A DNA stretch of 64,000 bases from DASXMT01 sp963812965 (GTDB taxonomy: Bacteria > Actinomycetota > Acidimicrobiia > Acidimicrobiales > RAAP-2). Position numbers and translations under genes: made by a program. The notes beneath the pieces are model-generated. The model saw only the letters and a list, made by a program, of their open reading frames with translations. It did no database searches and was not told the DNA's origin. Where the stretch lies: positions 124,001-188,000 of the forward strand of contig CAWEXG010000010.1 in the NCBI GenBank assembly GCA_963812965.1, in the 5' to 3' direction. The first letter of the stretch is position 1. Each line of letters starts with the position of its first letter. Of this stretch, positions 32,492 through 45,307 are shown piece after piece.

Positions 32492-33516
32492 GACACCTGC
32501 TCTCCGTGGACGATCTCGGACGGGATGGGATCGTCGAGGTGCTTCGGGTGGCCGACTCCTTCGTCGAAGTAACGCATCGGACCAACCCCAAGGTGCCGGC
32601 GTTGCGAGGGCGCACGGTGGCCACGCTGTTCTTCGAGGACTCGACCCGGACCCGCGTGTCGTTCGAGACGGCGGCCAAACGGCTCTCTGCTGATGTGCTG
32701 TCCTTCGCTGCGGGGGCGTCGTCACTGAAGAAAGGGGAGTCGTTGCGGGACACGGTCGAGACCATCGAGGCGATGGGGATCGATGCGGTCATCGTTCGCC
32801 ATGCCTCTTCGGGAGCTCCATTCCAGGTGGCCAACTGGGTCACGACGTCGTGTGTCATCAACGCAGGGGACGGCTGGCACGAGCATCCGACCCAGGCGCT
32901 CCTGGACCTCTACACCGTTCGCCAGGTGGTGGGGGGTGACAGCGGTGATGGCATGGACTGCTTCAAGGGACTGCAGGTGACGATCGTCGGGGACATCCGC
33001 CACAGCCGCGTCGCCCGGTCCCAGGTCGCTGCGTACAGCGCCTTGGGGGCCGAGGTCACGCTGGTGGCACCGGCCACGTTGCTCCCTCCTTCGCTGGAGG
33101 GTTGGCCTATTGCCGGGATCAGCCACGATCTCGATACCGTGCTGGCCTCTTCGGACGTGGTGTCCTTGCTCCGGGTCCAAGCGGAGCGGGGCAGTACGGG
33201 GTTCGTGCCGAGCCTGCGGGAGTACACGGCGGGATACGGGTTGACCCGGCGACGGGCAGCGCTCCTTCGTCCCGACGCCATCGTCCTCCATCCCGGTCCC
33301 ATGGTGCGGGGGGTGGAGATCGCCTCCGAGGTGGCCGACCTGGCGTCGGCGTACATCACCCGCCAGGTCAGCAACGGTGTGGCCATACGCATGGCGGTCC
33401 TGTTCCTGCTCTTGGGCCAGGGCGGTCTCGATGGCGATGTGAGTGACAACGAGACCGGCAACGGGGCTGTCACGAGCACCCCGTCCGGCGCGACGCACGA
33501 GGGGAACGATGGCTGA
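32488..33516 (+). CDS. pyrB: aspartate carbamoyltransferase catalytic subunit
   Basis: Condenses carbamoyl phosphate with aspartate. 342 residues, longer than usual by a C-terminal tail of about 30 residues. Signatures: FFEDSTRTRVSFE (carbamoyl-phosphate loop, S52-R56), SLKKGESLRDT (K-x-x-S 80s loop), HPTQALLDLYT, and GDIRHSRVARS. Aspartate-binding residues lie in HPGPMVRGVEI. No pyrI regulatory subunit, as normal in actinobacteria. GTG 32488 overlaps pyrR; the stop overlaps pyrC by eight bases. Confidence 0.96.
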   Translation: MRHLLSVDDLGRDGIVEVLRVADSFVEVTHRTNPKVPALRGRTVATLFFEDSTRTRVSFETAAKRLSADVLSFAAGASSLKKGESLRDTVETIEAMGIDAVIVRHASSGAPFQVANWVTTSCVINAGDGWHEHPTQALLDLYTVRQVVGGDSGDGMDCFKGLQVTIVGDIRHSRVARSQVAAYSALGAEVTLVAPATLLPPSLEGWPIAGISHDLDTVLASSDVVSLLRVQAERGSTGFVPSLREYTAGYGLTRRRAALLRPDAIVLHPGPMVRGVEIASEVADLASAYITRQVSNGVAIRMAVLFLLLGQGGLDGDVSDNETGNGAVTSTPSGATHEGNDG

Positions 33517-34801
33517 GCCCACAGTGATCATTGCCGGTGGCACCGTCATCGATGCCACCGGTGAGCGACGGGCGGACGTCGCCATCACCGACGGAACGGT
33601 ACGCGCCGTGGCCGAAGGGCTCGACGTGCCCGCCGGTGCCACTGTCCTCGACGCCGGGGGGTGTGTGGTGGCCCCGGGCCTTGTCGATCTTCATACCCAT
33701 CTGCGCGAGCCGGGAAGGGAAGAGGCGGAGACGGTGGCGACCGGGACGCGGGCTGCGGCCCTCGGTGGCTACACCGCGGTGGTGGCCATGCCCAATACCG
33801 AACCACCCCTCGACTCGGCGGCGGCGGTGCAACACGTCCTTGAGCTGGGGCGACAGGCCATGGCCGTGGTGGCGGTGGCCGGGGCCATCACCATCGGTCG
33901 TGCCGGAGAGCAGCTGGCGCCCATGGCCGAGCTGGCCGAGCTGGGTGTCCGGCTGTTCACCGACGACGGCGCCGGTGTCCAGTCGGCGGGCTTGATGCGC
34001 CGGGCGCTCGAGTACGCACGGGGGATCGGGGTGACCCTGGCGCAGCACTGCGAGGACGGATCGTTGGCCTGCGACGGCGCCATGCACGAAGGCGCGTGGT
34101 CGAGCCGGTTGGGCCTTCCGGGCATACCCGCCGTTGCCGAGGAGGTGATGGTGGCTCGGGACATCGCGCTGTCCAGGCTGACCGAAGCCCCGGTGCACTT
34201 CCTCCACCTGTCCACGGCGGCATCGATCGATCTCGTCCGCCATGCGAAAGCTGCCGGCGTTGCGGTGACCGCCGAAGCCGCCCCGCACCACTTCACACTG
34301 ACCGACGCGCAGACCGCCGGGTTCGACCCCGTGTTCAAGGTCAACCCACCCCTGCGCCCGCAGTCCGACGTCGATGCCGTGCGGGCCGGCCTGGCCGACG
34401 GAACCATCGATGCCATCGCCACCGACCACGCTCCCCATACGCCGGAGACCAAGGACTTGCCGTTCGACCAGGCCCCTCCGGGCATGCTCGGGTTGGAGAC
34501 AGCGCTGGCCCTGGCCATCACCGAGCTCGGACTTCCTCTCTGCACGGGTTCTTGCCTTGCTCAGTTGGCAGCCGGCTGCCATCGCCGGACTGCGCCCCGA
34601 GACCACGGTGGCCCCATCGAGCCCGGCGCCGTGGCCAACCTGTGCGTGATCGATCCCACCGCCACCTGGACCGTCGACGCTACGGCGCTGGCCAGCCGCA
34701 GTCGCAATACGCCCTATGCGGGAAGAACGCTCACCGGGAAGGTCCGTCACACCGTGCTGAGGGGAGAGCCGATGGTGATCGATGCCACGGCACAGCGATG
34801 A
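33509..34801 (+). CDS. pyrC: dihydroorotase, with two compensating frameshifts
   Basis: Zinc amidohydrolase closing carbamoyl aspartate to dihydroorotate. 430 residues. Metal ligands: DLHTHLREPG (H62, H64), AQHCEDG, FLHLSTA (His), and IATDHAPHTPE (Asp). Between about 34540 and 34605 this frame reads CTGSCLAQLAAGCHRRTAPR, but the +1 frame gives the expected ARVLALLSWQPAAIAGLRPE. An extra T near 34542 and a missing C near 34603 would explain it; the flanking protein (GGPIEPGAVANLCVID) is normal. Confidence 0.95.
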   Translation: MAEPTVIIAGGTVIDATGERRADVAITDGTVRAVAEGLDVPAGATVLDAGGCVVAPGLVDLHTHLREPGREEAETVATGTRAAALGGYTAVVAMPNTEPPLDSAAAVQHVLELGRQAMAVVAVAGAITIGRAGEQLAPMAELAELGVRLFTDDGAGVQSAGLMRRALEYARGIGVTLAQHCEDGSLACDGAMHEGAWSSRLGLPGIPAVAEEVMVARDIALSRLTEAPVHFLHLSTAASIDLVRHAKAAGVAVTAEAAPHHFTLTDAQTAGFDPVFKVNPPLRPQSDVDAVRAGLADGTIDAIATDHAPHTPETKDLPFDQAPPGMLGLETALALAITELGLPLCTGSCLAQLAAGCHRRTAPRDHGGPIEPGAVANLCVIDPTATWTVDATALASRSRNTPYAGRTLTGKVRHTVLRGEPMVIDATAQR

Positions 34802-34826
34802 GCATCGTGCCCACCGAGGTCCAACG

Positions 34827-35982
34827 ATGAGCAACGACGCAACAGTGGGCAACGGCTCAGCGATGGACAGCTCCGACGCCCTGTTGGTGCTCGCCGACGG
34901 TGAGGTCTTCGAAGGCGAGGCCGTCGGTGCGGCACCGCCCGGCGGAGTGGCGACCGGTGAAGCGGTGTTCAACACCGTGCTCTCCGGCTACCAGGAAGTG
35001 CTGACCGATCCCTCCTACGCCGGGCAGGTCATCGCCTTCACCTACCCGCACATCGGGAACTACGGGGTCAATCCCACCGACGAGGAGGCGATCGTCCCGC
35101 ACTGCAACGGCATCATCGTGCGCGACCTGGCGCACCACCCGAGCAGCTGGCGCTCGGTCGAGGGCCTCGAGCACTTCCTGGTCCGCCACGGCATCCCCGG
35201 TGTGACCGGGATCGACACCCGCCGGCTGACCCGGCACCTGCGGCGGTTCGGGGCGATGCCGTGCGCGTTCGGTACCGCCGACGAGCGCACCCTCCTCATA
35301 GCGGCGCAGGCCGCCGCTCCCACGAACGGCCAGGACCTGGTCTCTGAGGTCACGACGCCGACTGCCTATACCCGGGGCAACGGCCCCTATCGGGTGGTGG
35401 CCTACGACTTCGGGATCAAAGAGACCATGCTCCGCCATCTGGCAGGTTTCGCCACGGTGACCGTCGTGCCCGGCGTCGACCCCTGCGGACGAGGTGCTCG
35501 GACTGGAGCCGGACGGCGTGTTCCTCTCCAACGGTCCCGGCGACCCGGCGGCGCTGCCGGGCATCACCGCCGAGATCGCCCGCCTCGTCGGCAGCGCTCC
35601 CATCTTCGGGATCTGCCTAGGGCATCAGCTGTTGGCCACTGCGCTTGGAGGGACGACCTTGAAGCTGCCGTTCGGCCATCACGGGGGGAACCACCCGGTG
35701 CAGCGCCTGTCCACCGGGCAGGTGGAGATCACGTCGCAGAACCACAACTATGCGGTGACACGCCGACTCGGTGCCGACGGCCGACGTGACCCATCGCAAC
35801 CTGAACGACGGTGTGATCGAGGGCATCCGCAGCCGGGAGGTGGCGGCGTTCAGCGTCCAGTACCACCCCGAGGCGGGTCCGGGTCCCCACGACGCCCGCT
35901 ATCTGTTCGACGAGTTCCGTCATCTCATGGACACCGAAGGTCCCAGAGGAGCCGGATCGGCGACGAACGGAGGATCTCGCTG

Positions 35983-35983
<1 letters not shown>
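34827..35983 (+). CDS. carA: carbamoyl-phosphate synthase small subunit, frameshifted in this sequence
   Basis: Glutaminase subunit feeding ammonia to CarB. N-terminal domain: ALLVLADGEVFEGEAVGA, GEAVFNTVLSGYQEVLTDPSYAGQVIAFTYPHIGNYG. GATase domain: FLSNGPGDPAALPG, GICLGHQLLATALGG (nucleophile Cys), SQNHNYAV, and SVQYHPEAGPGPHDARYLFDEF (His, Glu). Frame breaks near 35475 (CC read as CCC in GTGCCCGGCG) and near 35762. About 385 residues joined. Both the third break-free segment and carB ATG overlap (TGATG). Confidence 0.93.
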
Positions 35984-39356
<3,373 letters not shown>

Positions 39357-39360
<4 letters not shown>

Positions 39361-40353
39361 GCCGGGCCGGGCGGGCGTGGCGGGCCGTTTCGGGCACGGA
39401 CGTCGACCTCGACCACGACGAGTCGGCTCGATCACCGTTGCCCAATCCGATCATGACCGCGTCGGGCACCGCCGGTCATGCCGACGAGCTCGGGGCCTAC
39501 TTCCCCCTTCAGGAGCTGGGGGCGGTCGTGGTGAAGTCGTTGTCCGTCGATCCGTGGCCGGGCAATCCTGCTCCGTCGGGTCCACCAGACCCCGTCGGGC
39601 ATGCTGAACAGCGTCGGGCCTACAGGGGCCCGGGGATCGCGGCGTGGCTGGACGACGACCTCCCCGCGCTGGCGAGACCAGGGGCCCGGGTGGTGGCGAG
39701 CATCTGGGGACAGCGGGTGGACGAGTACGCCCGAGCCGCCACGCAGCTGGCGGATGCGGCGGTGTCGTCGGCGGCGTCGGGTCAGTCCACACCGATCGTG
39801 GCCGTCGAGGTCAACGTGAGCTGTCCCAACATCGAAGATCGGCAGCACCATGTTCGCCCACTCCCGGACTGCCACCGCCGAGGTGGTGGGCGCCGTGAGG
39901 GAGGCGTGCCCGCTACCGCTCTGGGTCAAGCTCAGCCCCAACGTGGCCGACCTCACCGGGATCGCCGGCGCCGCCGTCGGTGCCGGAGCCGAGGCGATCA
40001 CCGTGATCAACACGGTGCTGGGCATGTCCATCGATGTCGAGCAGCGTCGTCCCGTCCTGGGTGCCGGCGGCGGTGGGTCTGTCGGGGGCCGCCGTCCACC
40101 CGGTGGCGGTCCGTGCCGTGTACGACTGCCGAGCTGCCTTCCCGGACGCGCCATCGTGGGGGTGGGCGGCGTGATGCGGGGCGTGGACGCAGTGGAGCTG
40201 CATGTTGGCCGGGGCGAACGCCGTCCAGGTGGGAACGGCCACCTTTCGTGACCCACGCGCCCCTCGTCGTGTGCTCCACGAGTTGACGACCTGGTGTGGG
40301 CAGCACGGGGTGCGATCGGTGGCCGAGCTGCAGAGGAGCTGGCTCATGGGTGA
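39357..40353 (+). CDS. pyrD: dihydroorotate dehydrogenase (class 1-like), multiply frameshifted
   Basis: Oxidises dihydroorotate to orotate with FMN. Segments in several frames: NPIMTASGTAGHADEL...ELGAVVVKSLSVDPWPGNP, MLNSVG, GIAAWLDDDLPALARPGARVVASIWG, VEVNVSCPNIED, VREACPLPLWVKLSPNVADLTGIA, AITVINTVLGMSIDVE, AIVGVGGVMRGVDAVE, and MLAGANAVQVGTA. Breaks near 39590, 39845, 40070, 40195 and 40335. The last frame ends EELAHG with TGA 40351-40353, which overlaps an ATG. No electron-transfer subunit gene (pyrK) is adjacent. Confidence 0.88.
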
Positions 40354-41236
40354 TGCTGGTCTGGTTCTGGAGCGGACTGGTGCCGGCCGGTCCGTTGCTG
40401 ACCGGAACTGGTTCGGTATCGCTCGGGTAGCTGCTGCCGTGCCGACACCGGCCCGCTGTGCGCGGGCATCGACCCGTCGATCGTCCTTGCTCACGGACTG
40501 GGGGCTGCCTGATACCGCCGACGGTCTTGCTCAGTTCGGATCCCGGTGTGTCGATGCATTTGCCGGCGTGGTCCCAGTGGTGAAGCCGCAGGTGGCGTTC
40601 TTCGAACGGCTGGGCTCAGCCGGTGTCGCCGCGCTGGAGTCAGTGATTCAGGACGCCCGTGCCGCTGGTTTGCTGGTCATCGCCGATGCCAAGCGAGGCG
40701 ACATCGGCTCCACGTCGGCGGCGTACGCGGCGGCCTGGCTCGATCCGGACAGCCGACTCGCTGCCGACGCCATGACGGCGCTGCCGTACATGGGTTTAGG
40801 TGCGCTGCAGCCGATGGTGGACCTGGCCCAGGCCCATGGGAATGGAGTGATCGTCGTGGTACGCAGCTCCAACCCTGAAGGCCAAGTACTGCAACGAGCA
40901 ACGAGCACCGACGGCCGCTCAGTCGAAGACGGCCTCTTGGCCGAGATCGCTGCTCGCAACGCGGTGGCACCGGGCGTCATCGGTGCGGTGGTCGGCGCCA
41001 CCTTGGAGCCGTCGGGGTTCCCGCTCGAGACGTTGGGCGGCCCCATCCTGGCTCCCGGCGTAGGTGCGCAGGGAGCGGGTCGAACCGAGGTGCGCACGCT
41101 GTTCGGAGCGTGTCCGGCCGGCTCGGTCCTGCCCAACGTGTCCCGCTCGGTTCTCGTCGCCGGCCCTGACGTCACGAAGCTCCGCGTCGCCGCCCGCTCC
41201 GCCCGTGATGAGATGGCTGCCGTCTTAGAGGCTTAG
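40353..41236 (+). CDS. pyrF: orotidine 5'-phosphate decarboxylase, frameshifted near its start
   Basis: Last step of UMP synthesis. The long form (about 290 residues) typical of actinobacteria: PLCAGIDPS appears in a shifted frame near 40460, then LLTDWGLPDTADGLAQFGSRCVDAFAGVVPVVKPQVAFFERLGSAG, and the catalytic LLVIADAKRGDIGSTSAAYA (D-x-K-x-x-D). C-terminal ILAPGVGAQGAG is the phosphate-binding loop. The start is uncertain: ATG 40353 overlaps the pyrD stop (TGATG) but needs a frame correction; the open frame itself begins upstream at 40202. Confidence 0.93.
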
Positions 41237-41321
41237 GGGCGGCCTGAGAGGTTGACCGGCCGAGCGGTCCAGCGGCCTGAGCGGCCCAGTGGGTGAGTAG
41301 TCCTGGCCCGCCACCGGCGAC

Positions 41322-43069
41322 CTACGTCCCACTCTCGACCGGGAACCAGCCGGACACCCGGCCATTGAGCAACCGTTCATGCTCCTTGCGGAGCGCGACA
41401 GCTTCGTCCAAGCCGACCCAGGTGAACTGGACCCGGTCACCAGGTCGCAGCCGACCGAGCCGACCCAGATCGGCACTGGCGACCGTGCCGATCACCGGAT
41501 AGCCGCCGACCGTGGCGTGGTCGGGGAGGAGCACGATCGGGCGACCGTCCGGCGGTACCTGGATCGCACCGGTGACGACGCCGCACGAGGGGACTCCTGA
41601 CGCCGGCGGCTCGATGACGTGTCCATCCGATGTCAGGCGCAGCCCCACCCTGTTCGACTTGCCGTCCACCGTCCACGCCACCCCGACCAGCTTCTGCAGC
41701 TCGCTCCGGAGAACGTGTGGGGTCCGGCCAGCACTCGTACGACCGGCTCGACGCCGACCGGCGTGAGCCGACCGTGCGGATGGTCTGGTGTGCCCACGTC
41801 GATCTCGTCGCCATCCTGTACTGGTCCCACACCCAGTCCGGCCAGGACGTCGGAGGAGCAAGACCCGAACACGCTTGGTCCCAGGAGACCACCGGCCACC
41901 GCCAAATAGGAGCGGAGACCGTCCCGGACGGGCCCGATGGTGAGCACCTGTCCGGCCATCACCGGGAACACGGCGTCGGCTGCTACCCGCTTGCCGTCGA
42001 GATCCAGATCCACCTCGTGCACCACTGCGGCGTGACCGGCGGCGGAGAAGCGGACGGTAGGGCCGTGGGCGGTGATCTCGAGGACGGCGGACGTGTCCGG
42101 GTTGCCGACCAGTCGATTGGCCAGCCGGAGACCGTCCGGATCGGCGGCGCCGGCGGTCGGCACGCCGATGGCGGCGACGCAGGTACGGCCGGCATCTTCT
42201 ACGAGGGTGAGCATCCCCGGGTCGAGGATCCTGATGAACCGGTCCGTCGACGCTCGCAGGGGGTCGGTCCGTACCGAGGGCCAGCGTTCTCCGTCCCCGT
42301 TGGACATGGTCCCGGTCGTGGTATCAATGCCAGCACCGGCACGCGTGAACCGCACGGCGTCGCCCGCTCGCAACAGGGCGAAGGGAGACTGGTCCGGATC
42401 GAACAGCGCCACGTCGGTATGACCCAGCAGCTGCCACCCTCCTGGGCTCGAGCGCGGATAGATCGAGGCGAACCCCCCGGCAACGGCTACCGAACCGGCG
42501 GGCACCTGGGTCCGGGGGGAGGAGCGGCGGGGGATGGCTGCCAGCTCGGGCGGTAGGCCGATCAGATAAGGAAAACCAGGGGCGAACCCGAGGAAGGCCA
42601 CCTGCAGTGTGACCGAGGTGAGCAGCTCGACCACCTGTTCGGTACTGGTTCGTATGGAACGGGCCACCTCGTCGAGGTCCGGTCCGTCGAAGACCGTCGG
42701 GATCGTGACCGGCGGTCGAGCCGGGCTGTCGACCGTCCCGACAGCAGCGCCGAGGTCCCCGTCACCCTCCGTACCGCTGGATAGGTCGGGAGCCTCGTGA
42801 GCGAAGGACGTCCCAGAGGAACAGAGCCGGGTCAGCCAGTCGGAGACCCCGGCCAGGTCGGCGATGAGTGGATCGGTCTGCACGAGGACCGAGTGGAACC
42901 CGATGACGATGTCCCGGATGCCGGCGACGTGCTCCCTGTCCGTCTCGAGGCAAGCGGCCAACCGGTGGGCAGCAGGGTTGCTCCCTACTTCGACCAGGAG
43001 TGCCGTGTCACCAAAAGGCAAGATGGCAGCGCCGCCCACCGACCCCGGCCGGACACCCCCGACGCTCAT
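41322..43069 (-). CDS. fused 5-oxoprolinase subunits B and C, frameshifted in this sequence
   Basis: N-terminal PxpB (allophanate hydrolase subunit 1-like): ILPFGDTALLVEVG, VFDGPDLDEVARSI, LGFAPGFPYLIGLPPELAAIPRRSSPRTQVPAGSVAVAGGFASIYPRSSPGGWQLLGHT. C-terminal PxpC (biotin-dependent-carboxyltransferase-like): ILDPGMLTLVEDAGRTCVAAIGVPTAGAADPDGLRLANRLVGN, AVAGGLLGPSVFGSCSSDVLAGLG. A break near 41705 shifts to LVGVAWTVDGKSNRVGLRL...LLPDHATVGGYPVIGTVASADL. With PxpA it hydrolyses 5-oxoproline to glutamate using ATP. Four-base overlap with pxpA. Confidence 0.9.
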
Positions 43070-43935
43070 CGGGCACCCGGGGCGAACGTCCGCACGACGA
43101 TGCCCGCCTGCTCGAGCGCCGCCCGCACCAGCCGAGCCGACTCAGCTGCACCGGGACTGTCCCCGTGGACGCACAACGAGTTGGCGTCGACGGCCAGCCA
43201 CGTCCCGTCGACTGCTTCGACGCCGCCTTCGACAGCCAGCGTCACGGCACGACGGGCCACCTCGGCCGGATCGGTGATCACCGCACCCGGGTCGTGACGC
43301 GACGCCAGCAGCCCGTCGGACCGGTAGGCGCGGTCCGGGAACGCCTCGGCCACGACGACGAGCCCGGCACGCCGCGCCGCGTCGATCACCGGCGTCCCCG
43401 CCTGTGCCAGCAGCACCATCGACGACCCGGCGCGCCGCACCGCGTCGATGACCACCGCTGCGGTGTCCGGGTCCCGGCTCATCCGGTTGTACAGCGCGCC
43501 GTGAGGCTTCACGTAGGTGACGCGGATGGGTGTTCCTTGGATGTCTCGGATCGGTACCGCCGGACTCTGCTCCTCTGGGCCATGTCCCCACGGAACCCCG
43601 GCTCCGCTCCCTCTGTCTTCTGTGCCGGACACCGGGATCTCGCCGATGACCTGGCGCAAGAGACCGATCTGCTCGTCGATATCGGCCAGCAGTTGCTCCG
43701 GTGAGACCTCGATGTCCCGGCGCCCGAACCCCTGGCGATCCCGGTAGGAAACGTGGGCGCCCACGGCGATCCCGCGGTTCGCAGCCGCCTCTGCGGTGGC
43801 CCGCATCACGGCCGGACTCCCAGCGTGGAGGCCACAGGCGACGCTGGCGCTGGTGACGGAATCGAGGATGGCACGGTCATCTGAACCGAGCTCGTCGGCT
43901 TCTCCCAGGTCGGCGTTGAGATCGATCCACGCCAT
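43066..43935 (-). CDS. pxpA: 5-oxoprolinase subunit A (LamB/YcsF family)
   Basis: 289 residues from ATG 43935. Signatures of the family: IDLNADLGEADELGSDDRAILDSVTSASVACGLHAGSPAVMRATAEAAANRGIAVGAHVSYRDRQGFGRRDI, RVTYVKPHGALYNRM, and SLCVHGDSPGAAESARLVRAAL. The set PxpA with a fused PxpB-C is a two-gene unit read on the minus strand inside an otherwise plus-strand housekeeping region, divergent from mihF by 52 bp. An internal run of about 20 residues near TEDRGSGAGVPWGHGPEE is a variable loop. Confidence 0.93.
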   Translation of the reverse strand: MAWIDLNADLGEADELGSDDRAILDSVTSASVACGLHAGSPAVMRATAEAAANRGIAVGAHVSYRDRQGFGRRDIEVSPEQLLADIDEQIGLLRQVIGEIPVSGTEDRGSGAGVPWGHGPEEQSPAVPIRDIQGTPIRVTYVKPHGALYNRMSRDPDTAAVVIDAVRRAGSSMVLLAQAGTPVIDAARRAGLVVVAEAFPDRAYRSDGLLASRHDPGAVITDPAEVARRAVTLAVEGGVEAVDGTWLAVDANSLCVHGDSPGAAESARLVRAALEQAGIVVRTFAPGAR

Positions 43936-43987
43936 CACTCCAGTATTCAGCATGACCACGGTCTCTGGAGGCGCTATCGTCGCGCCC

Positions 43988-44305
43988 ATGCCGCAACCGC
44001 CTGCACTCACGCCCGAACAGCGCCAAGCCGCTCTGGCCAAGGCCGCCAAGGTCCGCCGCGAGCGGGCCGAGGTCAAAGAGAAGCTGAAGATCGGCTCGAT
44101 CAGCCTGGCCGAGCTGCTCAAGACGGCCGACTCCAACGAGACGGTAGGAAAGATGAAGGTCCTTTCCGTCCTGGAGTCGTTGCCCGGTCTGGGCAAGGTG
44201 AAGGCTCGTCGTCTGATGGAAGCCGTAGGCATCAGCGAGAGCCGCCGCCTCCAGGGTCTTGGAAGCAACCAGCGCGAGAAGCTTCTCAGCGAAACCGCTC
44301 GCTGA
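43988..44305 (+). CDS. mihF: actinobacterial integration host factor (mIHF)
   Basis: 105 residues from ATG 43988. Nucleoid-associated DNA-binding protein of actinobacteria: LTPEQRQAALAKAAKVRRERAEVKEKLKIGSISLAELL, then the helix-two-turn-helix KVLSVLESLPGLGKVKARRLMEAVGISESRRLQGLG. In this lineage it lies immediately before gmk, exactly as here. The frame is open further upstream but family similarity begins at PALTPEQ. Confidence 0.95.
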   Translation: MPQPPALTPEQRQAALAKAAKVRRERAEVKEKLKIGSISLAELLKTADSNETVGKMKVLSVLESLPGLGKVKARRLMEAVGISESRRLQGLGSNQREKLLSETAR

Positions 44306-44340
44306 GCGGCAGCGCTGCAGCTTTCTCCCGCGCCTTCCAT

Positions 44341-44922
44341 CTGAGCGATCCGCTGATCTTCGTCCTCTTCGGCCCCGGAGGGGCCGGCAAGGGGACCGTT
44401 GCTGCCCGTGTGGTGGCTGGCGACCCTCGATTGTGGTTGAGCCGCTCGTGGACTACCCGCGCCCGCCGTGCGGGCGAGCCTGAAGACGCGTACGTCTTCG
44501 TCGATCGCAGCACGTTCGAAGTAAAGGTCGACCAAGAGGGCTTCTTCGAGTGGGCCGAGTTCCTCGGCAACCTGTACGGAACCCCGGTCCCTGACCCTCC
44601 CGCGGGGTCCGATGTCCTCCTGGAGATCGACCTCCAAGGTGCGTTCCAGGTCCGAGCCAAGCGACCGGATGCCACGCTTGTCCTCCTGAAAGCACCGTCT
44701 CCACAGGTCCAGGCGCAGCGTCTTCGTGCCCGTGGAGACGACGAAGCCCACGTCCAGCAGCGGCTGGCTGCCGGTGCGGACGAAGAGCGTCGGGGTAGCG
44801 AGATCGCCGACATCGTGGTGGTCAACGACGACCTGGTTCGGGCGACGGCCGAAGTGGCCGGTATAGTGGACCGTTACCGTTCCGCTGCCCGCTCGGGCGG
44901 CGACCCTGCCGAAGGATCGTGA
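44341..44922 (+). CDS. gmk: guanylate kinase; start codon not evident
   Basis: Phosphorylates GMP. P-loop GPGGAGKGTV, then RLWLSRSWTTRARRAGEPEDAYVFVD (GMP-binding), FFEWAEFLGNLYGTP, DVLLEIDLQGAFQV, and RLRARGDDEAHVQQRL (lid). The upstream frame has no ATG, GTG or TTG between the mihF end and the P-loop. CTG 44341 (SDPLIFVLFGPGG) gives 193 residues and is the best position; a two-base error in CCATCTGAGC could hide an ATG. The stop overlaps rpoZ ATG. Confidence 0.9.
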   Translation: MSDPLIFVLFGPGGAGKGTVAARVVAGDPRLWLSRSWTTRARRAGEPEDAYVFVDRSTFEVKVDQEGFFEWAEFLGNLYGTPVPDPPAGSDVLLEIDLQGAFQVRAKRPDATLVLLKAPSPQVQAQRLRARGDDEAHVQQRLAAGADEERRGSEIADIVVVNDDLVRATAEVAGIVDRYRSAARSGGDPAEGS

Positions 44923-45269
44923 TGGCTCAGCAAGAGAGCACGTTGATGGACCCCCCTGTCGAGGACCTGCTGGACAAGGTCGACTCGAAGTTCACCCTGG
45001 TTGCCTTGGCGTCACGCCGTGCCCGCCAGGTGAACAGCTACTACAACTCGCTCGGCGAGGGCATTGGGGTTGTGGTGCCTCCCCAGGTGGCGTCGGTCTC
45101 CGGCAAGCCGCTGTCGATCGCGTTCGAAGAGGTCGCCGCGGGGAAGGCCACCTACACCCGTCCCGATCCCGAGGAGGAAGCAGCGCTGGCGGAAGCGGCG
45201 GCAGAGGCGCTTGCCGCGGCTGAAGCAGCTGCGCAAGACGGCGCTGTAGAGGACGCTCCCGCCGAGTAG
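44922..45269 (+). CDS. rpoZ: RNA polymerase omega subunit
   Basis: 115 residues. MDPPVEDLLDKVDSKFTLVALASRRARQVNSYYNSLGEG is the omega signature (helix with KF-LV-LASRRARQ), and KPLSIAFEEVAAGKATY follows. An Ala/Glu-rich tail of about 30 residues extends it beyond the usual actinobacterial length. ATG 44922 overlaps the gmk stop (TGATG); ATG 44946 is an alternative. Confidence 0.95.
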   Translation: MAQQESTLMDPPVEDLLDKVDSKFTLVALASRRARQVNSYYNSLGEGIGVVVPPQVASVSGKPLSIAFEEVAAGKATYTRPDPEEEAALAEAAAEALAAAEAAAQDGAVEDAPAE

Positions 45270-45307
45270 CCGTCCGGCTGCACGCCACCGGAGCGGATCG
45301 AGCCATC

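Noticed and set aside
33470..34975. A 501-codon minus-strand open frame opposite pyrC
   Set aside because: Arg/Gly/His-rich shadow of a GC-rich gene whose plus-strand product is clearly dihydroorotase.
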